Source: Hyphomicrobium_A sp963728165
GTDB taxonomy: Bacteria; Pseudomonadota; Alphaproteobacteria; Rhizobiales; Hyphomicrobiaceae
Length of the DNA stretch: 64,000 bases
Reading direction: 5' to 3'
Assembly (NCBI GenBank): GCA_963728165.1
Contig: CAVSIY010000002.1
Location: forward strand, 372,001-436,000
Of this stretch, positions 40,992 through 48,437 are shown piece by piece; within the stretch, counting starts at the first letter, position 1; each line of letters starts with the position of its first letter. The notes under the pieces are model-generated. The model was not told the DNA's origin, did not search any database, and was given only the letters and a program-made list of their open reading frames with translations. A program made the translations under genes and the position numbers.

Positions 40992-42033
40992 TCCCGCTCC
41001 CTTCTGGTGCGGGAATGCTCATCGTGCAGATTAAGCCCGACGGCTGGTAGTCGAGATGCACGGTGCCTCCGAGTTCGCCGGTCAGACCGTGCTCGATCAC
41101 GCGCGATCCGAACCCCTTACGTGAGGGTGGAATTACGAGTGGGCCGTCCTTCTCCCGCCAGTGCAAGATTACCCGGCGACCCTCCGTTGTCGGGTTGATC
41201 TTCCACTCGATCAGGATTGATCCGGAATCATTCGAAAGCGCACCATATTTCACGGCATTGGTCGCAAGCTCGTTGAAGGCGATGCTAAGGGCCAATGCGG
41301 CTCGCGGCAGGAAGCCGATATTTTCACCCGTGATCACGATACGTCCGGCCCGGCCGCCAACAAACGGCTCTAAAGCATCGTTGAGCAGATCGACCAGCCC
41401 CGCACTTTTCCAGTTTTTGCTGTTCAACAAGTCGTGCGACCGGGAGAGTGCAACCAGCCGGGCCTCGATGGCTCCCTGGATAGCCTTAGCATCGGGAGCC
41501 GTCCGGAAGGCTTGCCAGACAATCGATTGCACCGTTGCCAGGGTGTTTTTGACGCGATGGTTCAATTCGTCGATGAGTTGCCTTGAATGAGCTTGCTCTT
41601 CCTTGAGTGCGGTTAGGTCAACGAACGAGGCAAAATATTGAACAATATCGCCGTCCTCTGACCGAACGGGGCTGATGAAAAGTGCGGCCCAGAACTCACT
41701 GCCGTCCTTGCGCCGGTAACGAATCTCCGCACCTCCGTCCGACTTGCCCTGAAATTCGGCTTCAATTTTCGCGAGCGCCTCGGCATTGGCGGCGTGCACC
41801 ATCAGGAAGTTGAAGCTCTGGCCGAGCACCTCTTCCCGCGTGTAGCCCGTCAAGGAGAGAAAGCTGTCGTTGGCAAAAATTATCGGGTTGCCGGGCTGTC
41901 TAGCGTCGGTGAACACCATTGCCATTCGTGTTGCGTCAGCGGCGACGACGAACGGCCCAAGCTTGTCCTTGAAGCTCTCAACCTTGGCTTCGGCGTCCTT
42001 CTGCTCATCAGACTTGTTTGGTATTTTCGGCAT
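40984..42033 (-). CDS. HWE-family kinase with a LOV-like PAS lacking the photoactive cysteine
   Basis: 349 residues. Residues 25-145 match the LOV branch of PAS (IIFANDSFLSLTGYTREEVL, then GQSFNFLM, then YRRKDGSEFWAALFISPVR). In true LOV domains the second motif is G-x-N-C-R-F-L-Q; here the cysteine position is Phe74. The HWE core follows: H-box ELNHRVKNTLATVQSIVWQ (His159), N-box NELATNAVKYGALS and LHWREKDGP. The protein is soluble. It is paired with the overlapping receiver gene downstream. Confidence 0.85.
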   Translation of the reverse strand: MPKIPNKSDEQKDAEAKVESFKDKLGPFVVAADATRMAMVFTDARQPGNPIIFANDSFLSLTGYTREEVLGQSFNFLMVHAANAEALAKIEAEFQGKSDGGAEIRYRRKDGSEFWAALFISPVRSEDGDIVQYFASFVDLTALKEEQAHSRQLIDELNHRVKNTLATVQSIVWQAFRTAPDAKAIQGAIEARLVALSRSHDLLNSKNWKSAGLVDLLNDALEPFVGGRAGRIVITGENIGFLPRAALALSIAFNELATNAVKYGALSNDSGSILIEWKINPTTEGRRVILHWREKDGPLVIPPSRKGFGSRVIEHGLTGELGGTVHLDYQPSGLICTMSIPAPEGSGNG

Positions 42034-42191
42034 GCACTACTTGATCCGGGTCCCGTGTCCGCCAATGTCTCCACATATCCTACGGGCATGGACAGCCAGT
42101 CACACACTGCCGCGAACCTTCGCACAGACAGTGAGAGGCGCGAGCCAACGGGCGCAGCGAAGCGGACAAATAACAATTCTGACGCCGTATA

Positions 42192-42314
42192 TCAACCGAC
42201 GCCCAGAAGACCCATCATTGCTGCCACCAGCGCAATGACCACGAGCCCCAGGCAAAACCATGAAGCCGCCCCGAGGCCGTCATTGCCGCTTGCCTGGTTG
42301 CGATATTCGGGCAC
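42192..42314 (-). CDS. Possible 40-aa single-helix membrane protein
   Basis: GTG start at 42314 after AGGGGGAGG; the product reads MPEYRNQASGNDGLGAASWF followed by a hydrophobic helix CLGLVVIALVAAMMGLLGVG and stop. A polar head and one membrane helix is the form of many bacterial microproteins. There is no family match and ribosome-site spacing is tight. It lies in a 580-base stretch (42034-42612) that otherwise holds only the upstream elements of the next gene. Confidence 0.45.
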   Translation of the reverse strand: MPEYRNQASGNDGLGAASWFCLGLVVIALVAAMMGLLGVG

Positions 42315-42459
42315 GCCTCCCCCTATCTTCCGCAAGGGTAACGGCGGACGTGAGTGCGATCCGTCGTGGCGTTCAGTAGGTCAGAGCTATGACGAGGCCC
42401 CGATCTCCGAAAACTTGCTCACAATGCCCAAGCACTGCAGGCGCCGCGGTATGAGCCTC

Positions 42460-42480
42460 TGAGTAGATTCCGAGTCTGCC
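42460..42480 (+). promoter_or_regulatory. 21-bp repeated upstream element, copy a
   Basis: Begins TGAGTAGATTCCGAGTCT; identical to the copy at 55670-55690. It lies 132 bases before the small gene at 42613. See the finding on the repeated element. Confidence 0.65.
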
Positions 42481-42523
42481 GATAATGACGGCAGGTGGCC
42501 TAAGCTTTTGCTCATCACCCTGT

Positions 42524-42537
42524 CTGACATCGGTCAG
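42524..42537. promoter_or_regulatory. CTGAC-N4-GTCAG dyad
   Basis: CTGACATCGGTCAG, conserved as CTGAC-N4-GTCAG at 55734-55747 before the paralogous gene while the intervening DNA has diverged. It is a likely operator for a dimeric regulator. Confidence 0.5.
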
Positions 42538-42612
42538 TCAACCCGATCTGCGGCCGCAGCGGTCGGTCGCCATGAGCCGTGCCACCTATAAGTCGTCAGT
42601 TTGGAGAGCCGC

Positions 42613-42801
42613 ATGAAGACCGTTCACGCAAATAGACGACCAGCGCCGCATGTGACGGCGTTGTTCAGCGATGGCCTGCATTCGTTCTTGTTATCGGAGG
42701 GGGCCACGCTCGTCGAACTTGCAACCCATATGGACGATCTGGGCGCGTCACACGAGGGCGCGCCGATCGCGATCCATGTCGAATTCGACAGCCCGCGGTA
42801 G
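42613..42801 (+). CDS. Small conserved protein, paralogue A, 62 aa
   Basis: MKTVHANRRPAPHVTALFSD, then SFLLSEGATLVELATHMDDL and GASHEGAPIAIHVEFD. The paralogue at 55837-56046 is highly similar throughout. GGAGAG precedes the ATG. No known domain is recognised; it has no signal peptide or membrane helix, so it is probably cytosolic. In both places a DUF3309 gene follows within 75-130 bases, so the two-gene unit was duplicated whole. Confidence 0.8.
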   Translation: MKTVHANRRPAPHVTALFSDGLHSFLLSEGATLVELATHMDDLGASHEGAPIAIHVEFDSPR

Positions 42802-42927
42802 ACGTCATCCCCAAAGCCAATTATTCCAGAACCTACGCGGCGAAGTTGGGGACGGCGCGCGAGGGGCGTGGGGTTGCGTGCGAAGTCGCAAGGATTGTGC
42901 CTAATCTAGCATAAGGAGAATTCGAGA

Positions 42928-43092
42928 ATGTCACTTGGGACCATCATTCTCATCATCTTGGTGATCGCATTGTTGGGCGGCTTCTCCGGAGTTGGAGGCG
43001 GGCCCTTTTACGGTACCGGCTACTACGGCGGCGGCGGACTTGGCCTTGTGTTGATTATCGTGCTGATCTTAGTTCTGCTCGGTAAGTTTTGA
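42928..43092 (+). CDS. DUF3309 small membrane protein, copy A, 54 aa
   Basis: MSLGTIILIILVIALLGGFS, a Gly/Tyr-rich loop, then a second hydrophobic helix ending VLLGKF. This is the DUF3309 pattern: two helices around a GGG...YYGGG linker. AAGGAG lies upstream. The second copy lies at 56121-56285. A hairpin follows at 43110-43140. The function is unknown; these microproteins are widespread in Alphaproteobacteria. Confidence 0.85.
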   Translation: MSLGTIILIILVIALLGGFSGVGGGPFYGTGYYGGGGLGLVLIIVLILVLLGKF

Positions 43093-43109
43093 TCGAGAGA
43101 AGATCAATA

Positions 43110-43140
43110 AGAGGCGCCGCCCCGTCGGGGCAGCGCCTCT
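43110..43140 (+). terminator. Hairpin terminator after DUF3309 copy A
   Basis: AGAGGCGC-cg-CCCC / GGGG-ca-GCGCCTCT with a 3-base loop, 18 bases after the stop. There is no T-run on this strand, but the structure may serve both the + gene and the convergent gene at 43189. Confidence 0.65.
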
Positions 43141-43188
43141 AATATTGACGAGGAATGAATTCAATCGCACCTGAAGTGCGCGCCAATA

Positions 43189-43389
43189 TTACTTCTTGGC
43201 CTGCATGGTGCTCTTTCCGTGAGCGTCCATGGACGACTTCTGGGCTGCGCCGCAGCAGCCTTGCGCCTTCGTTGACTTCTCGAGGGCAGCGGCGTGGTCA
43301 CCTTTGCCGTGACACTCAGCGGCAGCTTGATGAGCCTGTGCAGCTGATTTGTGATCCTCGGCGGCTTTGGTGTGACTTGCAATCGGCAT
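43189..43389 (-). CDS. Small Ala/His/Lys-rich helical protein, 66 aa
   Basis: MPIASHTKAAEDHKSAAQAH, then QAAAECHGKGDHAAALEKST and QGCCGAAQKSS. It is highly helical with repeated AA-x-x-H and K spacing and three cysteines plus His residues that might bind metal. AAGGAGAAAACCC precedes the ATG. A 21-bp repeated element lies 104 bases upstream. The function is unknown. Confidence 0.75.
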   Translation of the reverse strand: MPIASHTKAAEDHKSAAQAHQAAAECHGKGDHAAALEKSTKAQGCCGAAQKSSMDAHGKSTMQAKK

Positions 43390-43493
43390 GGGTTTTCTCC
43401 TTGGGGGCTCTGTGCCATTTAGCTGGGCGCGTTCGAGCTCGGGACAACATTCTGGGGTCTACCGATCGGATCCTAACGAGAGGGGACAATGTT

Positions 43494-43514
43494 GGCAGAG
43501 TCGGAATCTACTCA
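43494..43514 (-). promoter_or_regulatory. 21-bp repeated upstream element, copy c
   Basis: Minus strand begins TGAGTAGATTCCGACTCT; 20 of 21 bases match copy a. It lies upstream of 43189-43389. Confidence 0.65.
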
Positions 43515-43674
43515 TACCGGCTCGTGAACTCGCAATCCGATGCTCCCCGTCACGTAGCCAGCGGCGGCGTTCGTCACAATGACACTGGGGCAACCCGGGC
43601 GCGTCGGCGGACGGTCAGCTAAGTCCCGCACCTCGGCTCGCATGCGTGTGCCGAAAGCACCGTATGGCAGACAG

Positions 43675-43851
43675 TTAGGACGGAGTCGGTACGGCCTCGT
43701 TTTCGTCCTCGCGCTCATCGTCAGAATCACCACTGGCATCCGCGGTGGGCACATCGTTTGAGTCGGTGACAACCGGCTCGGCCGGTTGATCCCGCCCCTC
43801 CTGCTCGAGGTCGGCGTCCGCCTCGATCTTTTCGAGCTTGCGCTTGTCCAT
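43675..43851 (-). CDS. Small acidic disordered protein, 58 aa
   Basis: Translation starts MDKRKLEKIEADADLEQEGR and continues with Asp/Glu/Ser-rich sequence to NEAVPTPS. AGGAAAGGAACC precedes ATG 43851. It is strongly acidic with no hydrophobic segment, so probably an unfolded cytosolic microprotein. Two other small hydrophilic proteins of similar style lie at 48012 and 49872. The function is unknown. Confidence 0.6.
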   Translation of the reverse strand: MDKRKLEKIEADADLEQEGRDQPAEPVVTDSNDVPTADASGDSDDEREDENEAVPTPS

Positions 43852-43938
43852 GAGGGTTCCTTTCCTGTCTTCCGTGCCTGGTTGTCTTAGCAGCCACTCA
43901 GATGAGTGCCGGTGCCGCGGCCAGGGTTCGCCCGCTTT

Positions 43939-44259
43939 TCACCAGTCCGAGCTGAACGGATTAGGGTCCTTGAGCGTCAGTGTGCCGGCCCCATCGTCAG
44001 ATAGGCAGCGTGTCTGAAACGTCGCGCCAGCGTTCAGTGGAGACGTAATCGCAACTGTAATGTCCTTGAGTGCGACCGCTGGAGCACCAGCCTGCGCAGA
44101 CCAACCCGTGATGGTCGTGGCGCCGGCGTCTATCAAGCCCGTTCCTAGAAGCGTTGCATTGTTAAAGACATTGCATGTGGGCATTTGATTGCAGGCCTTC
44201 GGATCGACTCTAGTCGCGCGTCTTGGGGCTACGAGGCCGCGCGCGACAATACATGGCAA
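43939..44259 (-). CDS. Doubtful ORF, Ala/Thr-rich protein
   Basis: The frame reads CNVFNNATLLGTGLIDAGAT and TITGWSAQAGAPAVALKDIT, then FQTRCLSDDGAGTLTLKDPN. It looks protein-like at its C-terminal two-thirds, resembling a beta-rich surface or virion-type protein. It has no good start or ribosome site; TTG 44259 and ATG 44184 are both poor. It may be a 5'-truncated remnant. A repeated upstream element (44299-44319) points at it. Confidence 0.3.
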   Translation of the reverse strand: MPCIVARGLVAPRRATRVDPKACNQMPTCNVFNNATLLGTGLIDAGATTITGWSAQAGAPAVALKDITVAITSPLNAGATFQTRCLSDDGAGTLTLKDPNPFSSDW

Positions 44260-44298
44260 GCGGTTGCGGCGGTAGAGTACGACCCTGGATACGCCCGG

Positions 44299-44319
44299 GC
44301 TAGGCCCGGAAACTACCTA
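44299..44319 (-). promoter_or_regulatory. 21-bp repeated upstream element, copy g
   Basis: Minus strand begins TAGGTAGTTTCCGGGCCT, the TTTCC variant of the element. Confidence 0.55.
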
Positions 44320-44611
44320 CTGGCTAACTACCTGCTTGCAATGCGCGAAATCGTGGGCGGTCTTCGCGCGTAGAAGATCAATAATCGGAGCGAAACCGTT
44401 GCGTTATGGCGGCCAAGAGAGCGCGCTGACTGGGGGTTGCCGGCCGGAACGCGGCCGGACTGTTTTTGCCTGATGCGGACGGCCGCCTCAGACTCTGGCG
44501 TCCTTAACGGGAGTGCTTCAGGGCTCGCATGACCTGACCGGCAAGTCGATGCCTCCAACAATGGTACGCTCGACGCCGAGGCGCCACTCGGCTGTTTTGG
44601 GGACCGACAGC

Positions 44612-44632
44612 TAGGTAGTTTCCGGGTCTACC
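44612..44632 (+). promoter_or_regulatory. 21-bp repeated upstream element, copy h
   Basis: Begins TAGGTAGTTTCCGGGTCT, 362 bases before the next start at 44995. Confidence 0.55.
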
Positions 44633-44994
44633 TTCGCAGTTGGGCTCAAGTATTGTCACTTTAGGTGAAAGCTCGACTCTCAATCGCCGTTCCTTGGCTC
44701 ATCCCGAAGCGCTTGAATGGCCTGAGAGGCACGCGAACCCTCTAGCGGTTGCGCCGATATAACTTATCCGACATCGCGCAAACTGCTGCGCCCGCGCTCA
44801 GCCGCCGGAGCTTGACGTATGCGCGGAGCCGGAGCCAAGTGGCAGGCGCACCAAATTGCTCATGGCTACGTTCCCTCACGCTCATGCGGTGCTAATGACC
44901 ACTGGCCGTTGCCGCGTCCGATAAACTACGCATGAACCAAAAGCGCTGGCCGCGACTTACCGGTATTGAACAGAAAGAAGCAACCGAGGCCAAA

Positions 44995-45330
44995 ATGCAA
45001 ATCGAGATCAATACGGACAGCACCATCGAAGGGAGCGAGGAGCTCACCGCCCATGTTAAAGGCGTGGTGGAGAAGGCCCTTGACCGATTCAGCGATCGGG
45101 TCACGCGGGTGGAAGTCCACCTCAGTGACGTGAACGGCGACAAGAGTGGAGAGGACGACAAACGCTGCATGATGGAAGTTCGACTTGAGGGGCGCCAGCC
45201 CACCGCCGTCACGCACCAGGCCACGACTTTGGAGCAAGCGGTCGCCGGTGCGGCCGGCAAGCTCAAGAGGTCTGTCGAGCACACCTTGGACCGCGAGAGC
45301 ACCTTGAGGGGATTGCGAGACCATCGTTAG
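44995..45330 (+). CDS. HPF/RaiA-like ribosome-associated protein, 111 aa
   Basis: MQIEINTDSTIEGSEELTAH, then VKGVVEKALDRFSDRVTRVE and VHLSDVNGDKSGEDDKRCMM, with the beta-alpha-beta-beta-beta-alpha order of the HPF/RaiA fold, ending in a basic helix (AAGKLKRSVEHTLDRE). The long-form dimerisation domain is absent. Members bind idle 30S/70S ribosomes during stress or starvation. GAGG lies five bases before ATG 44995; an in-frame ATG at 44932 lacks a ribosome site. Confidence 0.8.
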   Translation: MQIEINTDSTIEGSEELTAHVKGVVEKALDRFSDRVTRVEVHLSDVNGDKSGEDDKRCMMEVRLEGRQPTAVTHQATTLEQAVAGAAGKLKRSVEHTLDRESTLRGLRDHR

Positions 45331-45433
45331 AAGCGAGATACGGCAGGTGGCGTGCGCAAGTCTGGGCGATGTTTCCCGCAGCACATTTCTGCGCGCGCAT
45401 GTTGACGCTCGTTACTTGCAACGTCGGCTGAAC

Positions 45434-45463
45434 AAAAGAGCTCCCAGCTTTCGCTGGAAGCTC
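45434..45463 (-). terminator. Rho-independent terminator for 45534-45881
   Basis: Stem GAGCTCCCAGC / GCTGGAAGCTC (one mismatch) with a TTTC loop, followed on the minus strand by TTTTG. It lies 71 bases after the stop. Confidence 0.7.
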
Positions 45464-45533
45464 TCCGATCCGGCGCTTTCCGGGGGGAGGAAAGCGGGTC
45501 CGGGGGAAGACCCTGCCGGAACGTGTCCAATCA

Positions 45534-45881
45534 TCAGCCGTCGAGGCAATCGTAGTAGCGCGAACGCCAGTATCGGCTGCCGGTAGCCTGCCACTTCCGA
45601 TAGGCATGGCCGCAACCGTTGATCTCGCCTGAGTAGAGGTAAATGCCGCCATAGCCACTGTGGCCGAAGCGGTGGTGGCCGCGATTGTTGCCGGCGTGGC
45701 GGGCATTCCGCGTCGCCCCATGCCGAACCACGCTGTGATGCTGCATGGTCGCACCAGCATGATGCCGTGCGCCGGCACCGCGCGACCCATGCTTGTCCGC
45801 CGCGGCTGCACCATAAGCTCCCGTCAAGGCAAACAGAGCTGCGGCGCTGGTAAGCAGTAGCTTCTTGGTGATTGTGCTCAT
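45534..45881 (-). CDS. Exported His/Gly-rich protein, 115 aa
   Basis: Signal peptide MSTITKKLLLTSAAALFALT (cleaved near AAA), then a His/Gly/Arg-rich middle (ARHHAGATMQHHSVVRHGAT; NNRGHHRFGHSGYGG) and a Tyr/Trp-rich end with two cysteines (NGCGHAYRKWQ...YDCLDG). It is probably periplasmic and metal-binding. GGAAAT precedes the start. It has a terminator downstream and a repeated element (46075-46095) 193 bases upstream. Confidence 0.7.
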   Translation of the reverse strand: MSTITKKLLLTSAAALFALTGAYGAAAADKHGSRGAGARHHAGATMQHHSVVRHGATRNARHAGNNRGHHRFGHSGYGGIYLYSGEINGCGHAYRKWQATGSRYWRSRYYDCLDG

Positions 45882-46074
45882 GGTCGTATTTCCTTTTGGA
45901 TGATCGGTCCGGGTTCGAAGGGCTAAGCAGCCACTCCGATCCGCGTTCGCGCCAGTTAGCGCCCGCTGGGTCGGCACTCTCGATGACCCTCGTCAGCGCA
46001 GTTGGCTGCTCCATGAGGGAGAGTTGTCCGGGGCTTTTGGCTATCTTTTGATTATAGTCCTAACCACCGGCAGC

Positions 46075-46095
46075 GGTAGATTTGGAAACTACCCA
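46075..46095 (-). promoter_or_regulatory. 21-bp repeated upstream element, copy i
   Basis: Minus strand begins TGGGTAGTTTCCAAATCT, upstream of 45534-45881. Confidence 0.55.
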
Positions 46096-46126
46096 GTCGA
46101 TTTCCAGGCCATCACACGCGTACGAT

Positions 46127-46885
46127 CTAGGCCGCGTCGGCAGGAACCTGGTCTGGCTTTACGACGATCAACTTTTCGATTGCCTTCATCCGGCGATCCA
46201 CCAGCAGCACGTTGGGGATTTGTATCGTCTGCTTGTGCGCCCCCCCGGTCGTGACCGTCAGATCCCCTGCGCCCATTCCTAGAACGATGTCATGGAAAAG
46301 ATCCTGACCGCGCTTTTCGAAAACGAGACCATTGGTGTCATAGCTGCGTGCTTGGCCGCCAATCCGGCGCTCCTCGATCATTTGGCCGGCGCGCACCCGC
46401 CAGATTGTCAATCGATCGAACACGAAAAATGAAAGCAGCCAGACAGCCAGCAACGCCGCCGAGAACAGGAGATAAAAGCCCATGTTCGCGCGCGCTGAGA
46501 GATGGGGGATGAAGCGCAGGATATTGTCCCACCATCCGAGCCACGCGAACAGAACTCCGAGGAAGGCAACGCTCATGACGGTGAGGACAGAGTAGATGCC
46601 ACGAAGCTTGGTGGTCGTGAAGACGACGAGAAGGACGAGGACGGTGATGAAGAAAATCCCCGGATTGTTGCTCGGATGAACGCGGTCGATGAAATCGGGC
46701 ACCACTGCAATGTCGCGGCCCTGCACATAGGTGAGCAGCGCCACGGCAAAACCTGCAACCCATGCCGGCCACCAATAGAAAATGTTCGAATGGCTGATGA
46801 TCTTGATCTCGGCGGGGGCGTGCGCGACCGGTGGGGCGAAGGTGTCCCTAATATCCGCGTTCTGGATTGCGGTCTGCGTAGCCAT
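46127..46885 (-). CDS. Four-helix membrane protein with C-terminal cytoplasmic domain, 252 aa
   Basis: Start 46885 (MATQTAIQNADIRDTFAPPV) has GGAGAACTG upstream. Four transmembrane helices: IFYWWPAWVAGFAVALLTYV, GIFFITVLVLLVVFTTTKLR, GIYSVLTVMSVAFLGVLFAW and MGFYLLFSAALLAVWLLSFF. The C-terminal 85 residues are a soluble beta-rich domain (LTIWRVRAGQMIEERRIGGQ; KQTIQIPNVLLVDRRMKAIE) of PH-like look. No name is certain, but related uncharacterised proteins are common in Hyphomicrobiales. Confidence 0.75.
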   Translation of the reverse strand: MATQTAIQNADIRDTFAPPVAHAPAEIKIISHSNIFYWWPAWVAGFAVALLTYVQGRDIAVVPDFIDRVHPSNNPGIFFITVLVLLVVFTTTKLRGIYSVLTVMSVAFLGVLFAWLGWWDNILRFIPHLSARANMGFYLLFSAALLAVWLLSFFVFDRLTIWRVRAGQMIEERRIGGQARSYDTNGLVFEKRGQDLFHDIVLGMGAGDLTVTTGGAHKQTIQIPNVLLVDRRMKAIEKLIVVKPDQVPADAA

Positions 46886-47025
46886 GTTCAGTTCTCCTAT
46901 ATCGTGCACGTAGGTGGGGCATTCCGCGCCAGTCAGGTCGTGCAAGAGTTCAGCATCAAACGCTCGCGTTTTCGCCCCGTCCCGACCGCGGGGCGCAAGC
47001 ACATTGGCAAGCGAATCTGGTCGAA

Positions 47026-47056
47026 TGAAAAGGTGCAGCCCTGCGAAGGGCTGCAC
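47026..47056 (-). terminator. Rho-independent terminator for 47087-47308
   Basis: Perfect 10-bp stem GTGCAGCCCT / AGGGCTGCAC with a 4-base loop, followed on the minus strand by CTTTTC. It lies 31 bases after the stop. Confidence 0.85.
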
Positions 47057-47086
47057 TAGTATTATGGAACCAAGGCTTAGGCGCGA

Positions 47087-47308
47087 TCACCAGCCCCAGC
47101 GGCAATGCCGATGACCATGACGCCACCAGCAATGATGACGGTGATGGCGGTGATGGCGGCGCCAATAAACCTGATCGACAATCGTCGACGACAGGGCCGT
47201 TGGAGCAGCCTTAGCTACCGCGCTCGAGAGCGGGGCAGCTTGCGAGGAACCAACCGCGGCAAAGCAGGCAAGAGCGCCCACAGCTACCGATAGTGCGAGA
47301 CGTTTCAT
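47087..47308 (-). CDS. Exported His/Trp-rich small protein, 73 aa
   Basis: Signal peptide MKRLALSVAVGALACFAAVG (cleaved near SQA), a 20-residue linker, then VYWRRHHRHHRHHCWWRHGH and a final RHCRWGW. It has the same design as the 97-residue protein at 24534-24827, including the (H/Y)WRR opening of the His-rich tail. It is probably a periplasmic metal-binding protein. AGGACAGC precedes the ATG and a strong terminator follows. Confidence 0.8.
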   Translation of the reverse strand: MKRLALSVAVGALACFAAVGSSQAAPLSSAVAKAAPTALSSTIVDQVYWRRHHRHHRHHCWWRHGHRHCRWGW

Positions 47309-47359
47309 ATTGCTGTCCTTTCAGGACTGGACCACTCATAGTGAGGGGCCGCTTGATGA

Positions 47360-47863
47360 CTATTTCTGAACCTTTGGAAGATCGTTCGCCTCTGCCGTCG
47401 TCAGGCTGAGCACAACGCGGTCAGACTGCAGCTTGAACTGCGCGGGCGTTATGTTGACGCGAGACTCGCCAAAGCCCAAGAAGCCGCCGATGTCCGCGTG
47501 CATCCCGGTAACCTTGTTGTCGGGGTCACGCTCAAAAGCTGCGACCTTGCCAATCTGCTTGCCCTCGCTGCTGTAGACGGGTTTGTCGATCCAGGTCAGG
47601 GCCTCCTGCTCCGTTAGCGAGATGCCGGTGCTTTGTTGTTCCGCGCTCGCGGGCATCTGTGCACCCGGCTTGGTATCGTTGGCCGATGTGCTCGGCAGGC
47701 TCTCACCAGCGGCTTCAGCGTCGCTCTTCTTCTGTGGCACCTGGTCGGACATGGTGCTCGTCGCCCCTGCGCCGGGTTCGATCCCAGTTTGGGCGTCCTC
47801 AGCCATCACCGGAAGTGCGATGACGGTGGCGAGAGCGGTAGCAATTGATAGGGTACGGATCAT
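47360..47863 (-). CDS. Exported PRC-barrel domain protein, 167 aa
   Basis: Signal peptide MIRTLSIATALATVIALPVM, an acidic Ser/Thr/Gln-rich linker, then a PRC-barrel: LTWIDKPVYSSEGKQIGKVA, KVTGMHADIGGFLGFGESRV and ITPAQFKLQSDRVVLSLTTA. The GGFLG(F/L)GE loop matches the other PRC-barrel protein at 23937-24362. It is periplasmic with unknown ligand. No EcfG promoter is seen here, unlike its relative. Confidence 0.85.
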   Translation of the reverse strand: MIRTLSIATALATVIALPVMAEDAQTGIEPGAGATSTMSDQVPQKKSDAEAAGESLPSTSANDTKPGAQMPASAEQQSTGISLTEQEALTWIDKPVYSSEGKQIGKVAAFERDPDNKVTGMHADIGGFLGFGESRVNITPAQFKLQSDRVVLSLTTAEANDLPKVQK

Positions 47864-48011
47864 GTTTCAAACTCCAAAAAATGAACTTTCGGCCTTAAGC
47901 CTCGGTCCGGGAAATGATTGCGCTCGAGGTCGTTGTACCACTCGCGAGGAGGGCTGGTGACCACGCGCCGGGCTCGCCACCGCTCTTAGCGGTGAAGTCG
48001 CCCGAGAATCA

Positions 48012-48194
48012 TCAGACTTTCAGCAGGTCAGGTTTCGTCACCGGCTCCTGCTTGGAAGGCAGCGCGTCGGCAGCCGCCTTGGGCTCGCCAACCGGCTTCG
48101 TGTCGCTGTCGGCTGGAATCTTCGGCGGGGACACCGCTGCATCGGCCGGCTTGCTCGCGATGGTGTCGGAGACGGTCTTAGGGGAGTCGGTCAT
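48012..48194 (-). CDS. Small disordered Pro/Lys/Ala-rich protein, 60 aa
   Basis: MTDSPKTVSDTIASKPADAA and onward is a low-complexity Pro/Lys/Asp/Ser sequence without hydrophobic stretches. GAGG lies five bases before ATG 48194. A 21-bp repeated element lies 147 bases upstream. It is probably an unfolded stress microprotein; the function is unknown. Confidence 0.6.
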   Translation of the reverse strand: MTDSPKTVSDTIASKPADAAVSPPKIPADSDTKPVGEPKAAADALPSKQEPVTKPDLLKV

Positions 48195-48341
48195 GATGGC
48201 CTCGCTGATGTTACGTTTGCTGTCAAAGGGCGTCTGGATGCCATTGTGCTGGGAGACGACGGTCCAGACGACGAAGGGCGATACTCTGAGCCCCGTTTCC
48301 TTCGCCTCGTGAACCAGAGCTTATGCCTTGGGGCCGGGGCG

Positions 48342-48362
48342 GCTAGACTCGGAATGTACTCA
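48342..48362 (-). promoter_or_regulatory. 21-bp repeated upstream element, copy d
   Basis: Minus strand begins TGAGTACATTCCGAGTCT. Its flanks also resemble those of copy e, including CTGGTT about 45 bases beyond. Confidence 0.65.
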
Positions 48363-48437
48363 GGTGGCTTCGCGCAATTTGCGCGTCGATCGCGGGCGGG
48401 ACCAGACAATGCGACCGATCGCTCAAGGTGCAGCCAC

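Larger units (their letters stand above)
44260..44994. other. 735-base stretch without a supportable gene
   Basis: It holds two copies of the 21-bp repeated element facing outward (44299-44319 minus, 44612-44632 plus). The remaining short frames have no ribosome site or coding character. The right end is the leader of the ribosome-associated-protein gene. Confidence 0.5.
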
